8,626 bases of DNA from an uncultured Collinsella sp. (GTDB lineage Bacteria > Actinomycetota > Coriobacteriia > Coriobacteriales > Coriobacteriaceae). How positions within the stretch are numbered: the first letter of the stretch is position 1; every line of letters begins with the position of its first letter. Where the stretch lies: NCBI GenBank assembly GCA_934654765.1, contig CAKUGX010000086.1:1-8626 (forward strand). The letters are read 5' to 3'. Made by a program: the position numbers and the translations under genes. Below are positions 1 through 6,919 of the stretch, one piece after another. Below the pieces are notes generated by a model. That model was not told the origin of the DNA, did not search any database, and saw nothing but the letters and a program-made list of their open reading frames with translations.

Positions 1-25
1 ATCATCAGCCCCCTGTAATCGACCG

Positions 26-161
26 GTCCCCAAGCGCTGGCCGGGGTGGGGCGCGGGGTTTGATCGCCTGCTCGGGCAGTCCTGCTCGCACGGAGAGCAC
101 ATTAAGTGCTCTCCGGCTCGTGCGGAACTCGCGATCGACCTTATGCCCCGCCCCTCGGGAC
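26..161. repeat. Imperfect, multi-branched palindrome (element A)
   Basis: A nested set of complementary segments is centred on the pentanucleotide ATTAA at 101-105. The innermost stem is a perfect 10-bp pairing of 91-100 (CGGAGAGCAC) with 106-115. Further out, GATCGC (62-67) pairs with GCGATC (131-136), the G-rich tract 48-58 pairs with the C-rich tract 146-154 with a two-base bulge, and GTCCC (26-30) pairs with GGGAC (157-161). A small side hairpin, CTGC/GCAG with a TCGG loop, sits at 68-79. The layout could be a folded RNA or a decayed mobile palindrome; transcription direction is unknown. I see no coding sequence in 1-257: the only open frame beginning here (188) runs through the metK terminator and into antisense metK. 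Bases 162-257 show nothing recognisable. Confidence 0.6.
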
Positions 162-252
162 TAAGGATACATGGTTGGAGTTGGTAGATGGCAAAATTTA
201 TTAGCTGGGGACGCAGCGTGGGCTCATATCGAAACATCTTCACTACCGAATT

Positions 253-291
253 AATAAAAAAGAAGTACCGCTTGGGGGCGGTACTTCTTTT
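253..291 (-). terminator. Rho-independent terminator of metK
   Basis: A perfect 14-bp stem pairs 258-271 with 278-291 around a six-base loop (272-277). Read on the minus strand, the hairpin is followed by an uninterrupted T run (the complement of 256-261). It begins 37 bases after the metK stop codon. The arms also end in A and T runs, so it could work in both directions and block plus-strand transcripts from the left from entering metK antisense. Confidence 0.9.
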
Positions 292-328
292 GAAAGCGCG
301 TGCGAGTTGTGACCTTGGTGGTTCCCAA

Positions 329-1609
<1,281 letters not shown>

Positions 1610-1680
1610 GATTGTCCTTTCAAAAACGTGTCCCGGCGACCGTTACCATTCCGCCGGGCTCTCTATGCAAGGGCACATCA
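1610..1680 (-). promoter_or_regulatory. Structured metK leader, possible SAM-responsive element
   Basis: On the minus strand, 1658-1652 (CCCGGCG) pairs perfectly with 1638-1632 (CGCCGGG) around a 13-base loop. Outside it, the segment 1680-1669 (TGATGTGCCCTT) is complementary to 1619-1609 (AAGGACAATCA) apart from one two-base and one one-base bulge. The second segment includes the metK Shine-Dalgarno core and the bases just before the ATG. Together they could form a stem that hides the ribosome site around an inner hairpin. That is the general layout of the short SAM-III and SAM-VI riboswitches, which control metK translation in some Gram-positives. I cannot confirm the conserved ligand-binding core, and the candidate -10 box at 1677-1682 would start transcription inside this stem, which argues against it. 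Confidence 0.35.
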
Positions 1681-1682
1681 TA
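1677..1682 (-). promoter_or_regulatory. Candidate metK -10 box
   Basis: The minus strand reads TATGAT, one base from the consensus TATAAT, about 68 bases before the metK start codon. No good -35 hexamer lies 16-18 bases upstream, so the call is weak. If correct, the transcript would begin near 1670. Confidence 0.3.
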
Positions 1683-1715
1683 GCGCGTAAATCAAACATT
1701 CACACCCTTTCCGCA

Positions 1716-1814
1716 CCTACTCATTGGGGACAGACTTAAATGAGGAGGCTTAAACTAAGAATGTCCGCAATGACTACAACGACTGGTCATTTAAGTCTGT
1801 CACCAATGAGTAGG
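1716..1814. repeat. 28-bp inverted repeat between metK and gltX (element B)
   Basis: The arms 1716-1743 and 1787-1814 are complementary at 27 of 28 positions, the exception being position 1728. They are separated by a 43-base spacer (1744-1786). The outward CCG (1711-1713) and CGG (1816-1818) extend the pairing past a bulge. Each arm carries GGGGACAGACTTAA or its near copy, with GTAG/CTAC close to the outer end. Motifs like GGGGACAGACTT and GTAG tetranucleotides recall palindromes mobilised by REP-associated Y1 transposases; this is an inference from motif resemblance. No transposase gene is present. The element lies between the two divergent genes, upstream of both candidate promoters. Confidence 0.85.
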
Positions 1815-1849
1815 TCGGTGCCCTTTGTGCGGAGGTTGCTTTGATGCTT

Positions 1850-1855
1850 TATACT
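1850..1855 (+). promoter_or_regulatory. Candidate gltX -10 box
   Basis: TATACT differs from the TATAAT consensus at one position. No strong -35 is visible; the best is TTGTGC at 1825-1830, with an over-long 19-base spacer. Transcription would begin near 1862. That would place the in-frame ATG at 1857 upstream of the transcript, supporting a gltX start at 1896. Confidence 0.45.
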
Positions 1856-1895
1856 GATGCGGTTAGACATCCATCCTGCAATCGAGGAGATTTCC

Positions 1896-3371
1896 ATGGC
1901 ATCAGACGTTCGCGTCCGCTTTGCACCCTCACCGACGGGCAAGCTGCACATCGGCGGCGCCCGCACCGCTATCTATAACTGGGCTTTCGCCCGTGCTAAC
2001 GGCGGCACGTTCATCCTGCGCATCGATGACACCGACCCCACCCGCTCCACCGACGAGAACACGCAGATCATCCTGCGCGCCATGCGCTGGCTGGGCCTGG
2101 ACTGGGACGAGGGGCCCGAGGTGGGCGGCGACTATGGCCCCTACGCACAGACCGAGCGCCTGGACCTGTACAAGCAGGCCGCCCAGAAGCTCTGGGACGA
2201 GGGCAAGGCCTATCCCTGCTTCTGCACCAAGGAGCAGCTCGACGCCGACCGCAAGGCCGCGCAGGAGCGCAAGGACCCCTTCCAGGGCTATCAGCGCCGT
2301 TGCCGCGATCTTGATCCCGAGGAGGCCCGCCGCCGCATCGAGGCCGGCGAGTCCTACGTCCTGCGCATCAAGGTGCCCGAGGACCGCGGAGACGTCGTCA
2401 TCCACGACGCCGTCCACGGCGAGGTGACCTTCGACGCCAAGGAGCTCGACGACTTTGTCATCTTCCGCTCCGATGGCACGCCCACGTACAACTTCGCGAC
2501 CGTCGTCGACGACGCCATGATGAAGATTACCCATGTCATCCGCGGCGACGACCACCTGTCCAACACCCCGCGTCAGGTCATGGTTTACGAGGCCCTCGGC
2601 GCGCCCGTGCCTACGTTCGCCCACATCTCCATGATCTTGGGTGCCGACGGCAAGAAGCTCTCCAAGCGCCACGGCGCCACCTCGGTGGAGGAGTACCGCG
2701 ACGCCGGTTACCTGTCCGACGCCTTCGTCAACTACCTGGCGCTGCTCGGCTGGTCGCTCGACGGCGAGACCACGATCATCCCGCGCGATGTCCTGGCCAG
2801 CAAGTTCTCGCTCGACCGCATCTCCAAGAACCCGGCGACCTTCGACCCCAAGAAGCTCGACTGGGTCAATGCCGAGTACATCAACGGCATGTCCGATGCT
2901 CAGTTTGCCGACGAGATCATGGTCCCCGAGCTGCATGAGGCGGGTCTCATCGAGGGTAATGTCGAGTACGGCGAGGATTGGATAGACGCGCTTGCCGCCA
3001 TTGTCAAGCCGCGCACCAAGATGCCGGCCGACGCCGTGACCGTCGCCGCTCCCATCTTCGCTACGGCAGAGACGCTCGAGTATGACGAGAAATCCGTCAA
3101 CAAGGGCCTGGCCAAGGAGGGCATGGGTGCCATTCTTGATGCCGCCAAGGCCGCGCTCGAGGGTGTGAACGAGTGGACGGCTGCCAACATCGACGCCGCG
3201 CTTGAGCCGCTGCCTGAGCAGATGGACCTCAAGAAGCGCGTGGTGTTCCAGGCCGTGCGCGTCGCCGTCTGCGGCAACATGGTGAGCCCTCCGCTGGGCG
3301 AGACCATGGCGCTCGTCGGTCGTGACGACTGCCTGGCGCGCATTGACCGCGCCCGCACGATGGTGCTGTAG
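1896..3371 (+). CDS. gltX: Glutamyl-tRNA synthetase
   Basis: GltX charges tRNA(Glu) with glutamate using ATP and feeds translation in the cytoplasm. The 491-residue product is a class I synthetase. The HIGH-type signature HIGG is at 18-21 within FAPSPTGKLHIGG, and the KMSKS-type loop reads KLSKR at 254-258. A probable zinc site lies between them: C108-x-C110 and C136, with D138 near where some relatives have a fourth ligand. The segment after about residue 330 fits the helical anticodon-binding domain. I chose ATG 1896 because GAGGAG (1884-1889) sits six bases before it and the protein then begins right before the conserved fold. The in-frame ATG at 1857 adds 13 residues and lies at the candidate promoter. 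It is followed by its own terminator. Sequence alone does not tell whether the enzyme also mischarges tRNA(Gln). Confidence 0.96.
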   Translation: MASDVRVRFAPSPTGKLHIGGARTAIYNWAFARANGGTFILRIDDTDPTRSTDENTQIILRAMRWLGLDWDEGPEVGGDYGPYAQTERLDLYKQAAQKLWDEGKAYPCFCTKEQLDADRKAAQERKDPFQGYQRRCRDLDPEEARRRIEAGESYVLRIKVPEDRGDVVIHDAVHGEVTFDAKELDDFVIFRSDGTPTYNFATVVDDAMMKITHVIRGDDHLSNTPRQVMVYEALGAPVPTFAHISMILGADGKKLSKRHGATSVEEYRDAGYLSDAFVNYLALLGWSLDGETTIIPRDVLASKFSLDRISKNPATFDPKKLDWVNAEYINGMSDAQFADEIMVPELHEAGLIEGNVEYGEDWIDALAAIVKPRTKMPADAVTVAAPIFATAETLEYDEKSVNKGLAKEGMGAILDAAKAALEGVNEWTAANIDAALEPLPEQMDLKKRVVFQAVRVAVCGNMVSPPLGETMALVGRDDCLARIDRARTMVL

Positions 3372-3394
3372 CAGCTGCGTATACGCATGTATCC

Positions 3395-3429
3395 GAGCCC
3401 CGTTCCCCCCGAGCGGGGCTCTTGTTTCT
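3395..3429 (+). terminator. Rho-independent terminator of gltX
   Basis: GAGCCCCG (3395-3402) pairs perfectly with CGGGGCTC (3414-3421) around an 11-base C-rich loop, followed by the T-rich TTGTTTCT at 3422-3429. It starts 24 bases after the gltX stop, so priA is probably transcribed separately. Confidence 0.85.
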
Positions 3430-3448
3430 GTACCGATGAGCGTGTTGC

Positions 3449-3550
3449 TGGGACAAAATAATCAGTAGTGTTTGTCCCATGTTCGAGCGACGCAACAAGC
3501 TCGACACTCGTATCGGCCATGGGACAAACACTACTGATTATTTTGTCCCA
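3449..3550. repeat. Perfect 33-bp inverted repeat with self-complementary arms (element C)
   Basis: The arms 3449-3481 and 3518-3550 are perfect complements over 33 bases, separated by a 36-base spacer. Each arm is itself bounded by GGGACAAA and TTTGTCCC (left arm 3450-3457 and 3471-3478). The DNA or RNA can therefore fold as one long hairpin or as two small 8-bp hairpins with 13-base loops. The spacer has its own short stem, CGAGC (3484-3488) with GCTCG (3499-3503). Each arm contains CAGTAG or its complement. The element lies between the gltX terminator and priA, and its right end is 32 bases before the priA start. Any priA transcript beginning upstream would carry it in the leader. No coding capacity is credible. 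Confidence 0.92.
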
Positions 3551-3582
3551 CCCCTTTCAGGTCCGTTCGTTAGAGGTGGTGT

Positions 3583-6036
3583 ATGGCTCAACAACTGTCG
3601 CTGTTTGGTTCGCCGGAACCGGAGGTGGCTCCGGTGGTGCCGGTACCCGCTGCTGCCCCGGCAAAGCCCAAGCCTGCACCTGAACCCGTCGCCGCTTACG
3701 CGAGCGTGGTCCTCGACATTCCCACCCGCGCGTTGTCCGAGCCATTCGCATACTGCATTCCGCAGTCCCTTGCCAATGAGGCCCAGATCGGGTCTACGGT
3801 CCTGGTACACTTTGGCAACCGTGCCGCCGCGGGCTATATCGTCGACATTGCGCCTGAGCTGGGAGACCTGCAAGGTAACAACGCCCTCGACCCCGCACGC
3901 ATCAAGCCTATCGAGGCCATCCTCAGCAAACCGCTCTTTACCGTCGAGGCTGCCCGCATCGCACGCTGGATGAGCCACGAGTACGTCGCAACGCTTTCCG
4001 AGTGCCTGCGCCTGTTTTTGCCCCCGGGCGGAAGCCCACGCGTGGTCAAGGGCGATGACGGTGTGTGGACCGTTGAGCGCCCCGCCGTCAAACCCATCCA
4101 AAACCGCTGGGTTATGCTCACACCCGAGGGCTTCGACTATACGCCGCCCAAAACCGCGGTTCGTCAGCGTCAGCTTATCGAGGCGCTCCAGTGCGGCCCG
4201 GTCACGACGCGCGACCTCAACCTGCTTTACAACAGCATGTCGGCTACCATCAAGGCGCTTGAAAAGCGCGGCGTCGTGGTGGTTGAGGAGCGTCGTGCGT
4301 GGCGTGGCTGCAGCGAGCAGACTACGCTGTCCTCGGCAAGCGGCAAGGCACCGGTGGCACTCACTAACGGCCAGCAGCAGGCGCTCGCGCAGATTGAGCG
4401 CGCCCGCCTGGACGCCCATGGCGACGTGGTGTTGGTCGATGGCGTCACTGGCTCCGGCAAAACCGAGGTCTACCTCTCTGCCATCGAGCGCGTGTTGGCA
4501 GCCGGCCGTTCGGCCTGCGTGCTCGTCCCCGAGATCTCGTTGACTGCCCAGACCGTCGGCCGCTTCCGCTCACGCTTTGGCGAGACGGTCGCGGTCTTCC
4601 ACTCGCGCCTCTCGTCCGGCGAGCGTCTGGACCAGTGGGACATGGTCGCCAGCGGTGCGGCCCGCGTGGTTGTCGGCGCGCGTTCGGCGCTCTTTTGCCC
4701 GCTCAGCGACCTGGGTCTCATCATTATCGACGAGGAGCACGAGACCAGCTACAAGCAGGGCTCCAGTCCGCGCTACCATGCGCGCGAGGTGGCGGCCGAG
4801 ATGGCACGCCGCTATCGCTGTCCGCTCGTGCTGGGTTCCGCCACGCCCTCGGCCGAGGCACTCGACCGCTGCCGCCGCGGCACGTATAACGGTGCCACCT
4901 GGACGCGCGTTGAGATGCCCGAGCGCCCGGGGCATGCGGTCCTACCCACGGTCCGAATCGCCGACCTGCGCCGCGAGTTTTCGCACGGCAGCCGTTCCAT
5001 GTTCTCAAAACCCCTGATGGAAGGCCTGGAGCGCGTCGTCGAGCGTCGCGAAAAGGCCGTGCTGCTCCATAACCGTCGCGGCTTTGCGCCCTTCCTGATG
5101 TGCCGCGAGTGTGGCTGCGTCCCCACCTGTAACCATTGCTCCACCGCGCTCACGTACCACGAGCGCACACACACGCTGCAGTGCCATACCTGCGGTTCGT
5201 CTTGGCGCGTGCAGCCCTATCCAGCGCCCACGAGTCGCTGTCCCAAGTGCGGTAGTCGCTACCTAGCCAAGATGGGCCTGGGCACGCAGCAGATCGAAGA
5301 CGCACTGCACCAGATGCTGCCTGATGACGTCGCCATCATTCGCATGGATGCCGATTCCACGCGCGGCAAGGACGCGCATAAAAAGCTGCTCGAGCAGTTC
5401 GATGCCGCTGATTGCGCCGTGCTGCTGGGCACGCAGATGATCGCCAAGGGCCTCGACTTTCCCGAGGTCACGCTCGTGGGCGTGGTCAATGCCGACTTTG
5501 CCCTCAAGCTGCCCGATTTTAGAGCAGGGGAGCGCGCCTACGATCTGCTGGAGCAGGTTGCTGGCCGCGCCGGCCGCGGCGATCGTCCCGGCGAGGTTAT
5601 CATCCAGACCTACCTGCCCGAGGACCCGGTCATTCGCGCCGTCGCCGAGCACGACCGCTCGATCTTTACCGGCTACGATCTGGACCAACGTCGCGACGCC
5701 CTCTATCCGCCGTTCGTTCGCCTGGTCAACATCTTGGTGTGGTCGGCGAATCGAGACGATGCGCAGGACTATATCGGGCGCATCGCGAAGTTCCTCAAGC
5801 GTCGCTGGCATGCCGCCGCACCCGACTTTTTGCGGGCGGGGAGCGCCGTGCCACAGGTGCTGGGCCCGGCTTCGTGTGTAATCGAGAGAGCCAAGGACCG
5901 TTACCGCTTCCATCTGCTTGTGAAGTCGCCGGTAGGGTACCATGTGTCTGACGATATCGACGCCTGCCTTAAAGAGGCGGGCTCCGTGCGCGGCGTGAGC
6001 GTGAGCGTTGACGTCGACGCCTATGATTTGATGTAA
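3583..6036 (+). CDS. priA: Primosomal protein N' (replication-restart helicase PriA)
   Basis: PriA recognises stalled or collapsed replication forks, unwinds the lagging arm 3' to 5', and starts reloading of the replicative helicase. The 817-residue product shows an N-terminal DNA-binding domain (about 41-150) and a winged-helix region (about 175-240). It has Walker A GVTGSGKT at 287-294 and a DEEH box at 383-386. Four cysteine pairs bind zinc: C507/C510, C516/C519, C534/C537 and C553/C556. The C-terminal helicase motif QVAGRAGRG is at 658-666. All key residues I looked for are present. Residues 1-40 are an extra Ala/Pro-rich tail that begins MAQQLSLFG and contains QLSLF (4-8), an exact match to the beta-clamp-binding consensus. 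AGAGG at 3572-3576, six bases before the ATG, supports the start. No convincing promoter was seen between element C and the gene. def follows 18 bases later, probably in the same operon. Confidence 0.96.
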   Translation: MAQQLSLFGSPEPEVAPVVPVPAAAPAKPKPAPEPVAAYASVVLDIPTRALSEPFAYCIPQSLANEAQIGSTVLVHFGNRAAAGYIVDIAPELGDLQGNNALDPARIKPIEAILSKPLFTVEAARIARWMSHEYVATLSECLRLFLPPGGSPRVVKGDDGVWTVERPAVKPIQNRWVMLTPEGFDYTPPKTAVRQRQLIEALQCGPVTTRDLNLLYNSMSATIKALEKRGVVVVEERRAWRGCSEQTTLSSASGKAPVALTNGQQQALAQIERARLDAHGDVVLVDGVTGSGKTEVYLSAIERVLAAGRSACVLVPEISLTAQTVGRFRSRFGETVAVFHSRLSSGERLDQWDMVASGAARVVVGARSALFCPLSDLGLIIIDEEHETSYKQGSSPRYHAREVAAEMARRYRCPLVLGSATPSAEALDRCRRGTYNGATWTRVEMPERPGHAVLPTVRIADLRREFSHGSRSMFSKPLMEGLERVVERREKAVLLHNRRGFAPFLMCRECGCVPTCNHCSTALTYHERTHTLQCHTCGSSWRVQPYPAPTSRCPKCGSRYLAKMGLGTQQIEDALHQMLPDDVAIIRMDADSTRGKDAHKKLLEQFDAADCAVLLGTQMIAKGLDFPEVTLVGVVNADFALKLPDFRAGERAYDLLEQVAGRAGRGDRPGEVIIQTYLPEDPVIRAVAEHDRSIFTGYDLDQRRDALYPPFVRLVNILVWSANRDDAQDYIGRIAKFLKRRWHAAAPDFLRAGSAVPQVLGPASCVIERAKDRYRFHLLVKSPVGYHVSDDIDACLKEAGSVRGVSVSVDVDAYDLM

Positions 6037-6054
6037 CAACCCGAAAGGATGGCC

Positions 6055-6591
6055 ATGGAAGCCAACGGAATCGTACTGTCGCCCGACCCTCGTCTGCGCC
6101 AGGAGTGCGCCGTCATTGAGGAAATCACCCCGGCGATCGAGGCGCTTGCCGAGAAGATGAAGAAGATGATGTTCGAGAACGGCGGTTGTGGCCTGGCCGC
6201 CCCGCAGATCGGCGAGCTCATCCAGCTCGTTACCATCGACTGCGATTACAGCGACAAGAACGACTACGACCCGTACGTTCTCATTAACCCTGTGATTGTT
6301 GAGCAGAGCGACCATCTGGTGCCGTTTAGCGAGGGCTGCCTGTCCATTCCGGGCATTAGCTGCGAGATCGAGCGTCCCGACCACGTTGTCGTTGAGGCGT
6401 ACGACCTGGATGCCAACCTGATTCGCTATGAGGCCACGGGCGACCTGTTCTGCGTGTGCCTGCAGCACGAGATCGATCACCTGCACGGCAACACCATGTT
6501 CGAGCGACTCAAGCCGATGCAGAGGATCAAAGCTGTCAAGGAGTACCAGGACGCTCTGGCCCGCGGCGCTCGACCGGGCGAGACCGAGTAA
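6055..6591 (+). CDS. def: Peptide deformylase
   Basis: Def is a metal hydrolase that removes the N-formyl group from the first methionine of new proteins. The 178-residue product carries all three family motifs: GCGLAAPQIG at 44-53, EGCLS at 93-97, and QHEIDH at 137-142. C95, H138 and H142 are the expected metal ligands and E139 the catalytic base. Length is normal for the family. Two in-frame ATGs exist, at 6049 and 6055. I chose 6055 because the ribosome site GAAAGG ends at 6048, giving a six-base spacing; it would abut the first ATG with no spacing. It lies 18 bases after priA, so the two are likely cotranscribed. Its functional partner fmt is downstream but separated by a 328-base gap with a probable terminator. 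Confidence 0.96.
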   Translation: MEANGIVLSPDPRLRQECAVIEEITPAIEALAEKMKKMMFENGGCGLAAPQIGELIQLVTIDCDYSDKNDYDPYVLINPVIVEQSDHLVPFSEGCLSIPGISCEIERPDHVVVEAYDLDANLIRYEATGDLFCVCLQHEIDHLHGNTMFERLKPMQRIKAVKEYQDALARGARPGETE

Positions 6592-6600
6592 GCCGTCCGT

Positions 6601-6698
6601 CCCTGGGGTGGGGCCCACACATATCATCCCGTGCTCAAACATTCTCGCTTTGCTGCGAAACTGCGCGCGGGACGATATGTGTGGCCTCCATCCCAGGG
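6601..6698. repeat. 31-bp imperfect inverted repeat after def (element D)
   Basis: The arms 6601-6631 and 6668-6698 match at 27 of 31 positions. In plus-strand RNA, two of the four differences become G-U pairs, so the fold is better on that strand. The spacer (6632-6667) is 36 bases, the same length as in element C. The inner arm reads GGGACGATATGTGTGG or its near complement. It starts nine bases after the def stop codon. No T run follows, so it is not a standard terminator, although it could protect the 3' end of the priA-def message. It could be a copy of a dispersed repeat or a miniature mobile element. Confidence 0.85.
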
Positions 6699-6774
6699 AC
6701 TACGCTATTCGAGGTCGGTTCGCCCGGGTGCCGTTGGGCCAGGGAGGGGCGTCTTCGCTGATAATGCCTTTGTT

Positions 6775-6812
6775 GAGAGAGCTGCTTTTGATGCGGCTCT
6801 TTCTTTGGTTTT
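6775..6812 (+). terminator. Probable terminator of the priA-def transcript
   Basis: Bases 6775-6785 (GAGAGAGCTGC) pair with 6793-6803 in an 11-bp stem containing two G-T wobbles, with a seven-base loop (6786-6792). A T-rich but interrupted tail, TTTGGTTTT, follows. It is about 180 bases after the def stop and about 110 before fmt. It could end priA-def transcription or act as an attenuator within an fmt leader. Confidence 0.6.
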
Positions 6813-6815
6813 GGG

Positions 6816-6821
6816 TATATT
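6816..6821 (+). promoter_or_regulatory. Weak candidate fmt -10 box
   Basis: TATATT matches TATAAT at five of six positions and lies just after the probable terminator, about 100 bases before fmt. No acceptable -35 is present at the usual distance, and the region is T-rich, so chance matches are likely. Confidence 0.2.
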
Positions 6822-6919
6822 TGTTCTTGTTGAACTGTTTTTGCGGATGGGCGTGCTTGCGGCCTGGAACGCTTCTTTTGTAGCCGTCTCGGCTCGTTTT
6901 TGAGAGGAGACTTACTTTT

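Larger units (their letters stand above)
6764..6903 (+). other. T/G-rich fmt leader, possible small membrane-peptide frames
   Basis: This strip is much richer in T and G on the plus strand than the DNA to its left. It also holds a probable terminator. Two open frames run through it. One starts at ATG 6764 and encodes 39 very hydrophobic residues, ending at 6883. The other, open from GTG 6631, ends in a TGA at 6901-6903 that overlaps the fmt ribosome site, and encodes a hydrophobic stretch like a single membrane helix. Neither has a well-placed ribosome site (the nearest purine tract is 14 bases before ATG 6764), and both contain the hairpin. I do not call a gene. The hydrophobicity may simply follow from T-rich codons. 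Confidence 0.3.

Noticed and set aside
26..161. Element A as a tRNA, SRP RNA or tmRNA
   Set aside because: The conserved sequences of those RNAs (T-loop, SRP tetraloop helix, tag frame) are not present; only the branched shape is suggestive.
1857..1895. Upstream in-frame ATG giving gltX 13 extra residues
   Set aside because: It lies at the candidate -10 box and lacks a ribosome site; ATG 1896 has GAGGAG at ideal spacing and matches the family N-terminus.
1929..2936. 335-codon minus-strand open frame inside gltX
   Set aside because: It is the complement of a strongly conserved synthetase; its Gly/Val/Asp-rich composition mirrors gltX codon bias.
3395..3550. Two or more repeats as a CRISPR array
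   Set aside because: There is one inverted pair, no series of direct repeats with regular spacers, and no cas gene in the window.
3479..3973. 164-codon frame beginning in element C and overlapping priA
   Set aside because: It starts inside the palindrome and runs out of frame through priA; the encoded Ser/Pro/Arg-rich sequence is typical of a shadow frame.
5263..6642. 459-codon minus-strand open frame spanning priA and def
   Set aside because: It crosses two well-supported genes and their junction in antisense, with no motifs or ribosome site; a result of high third-position GC.
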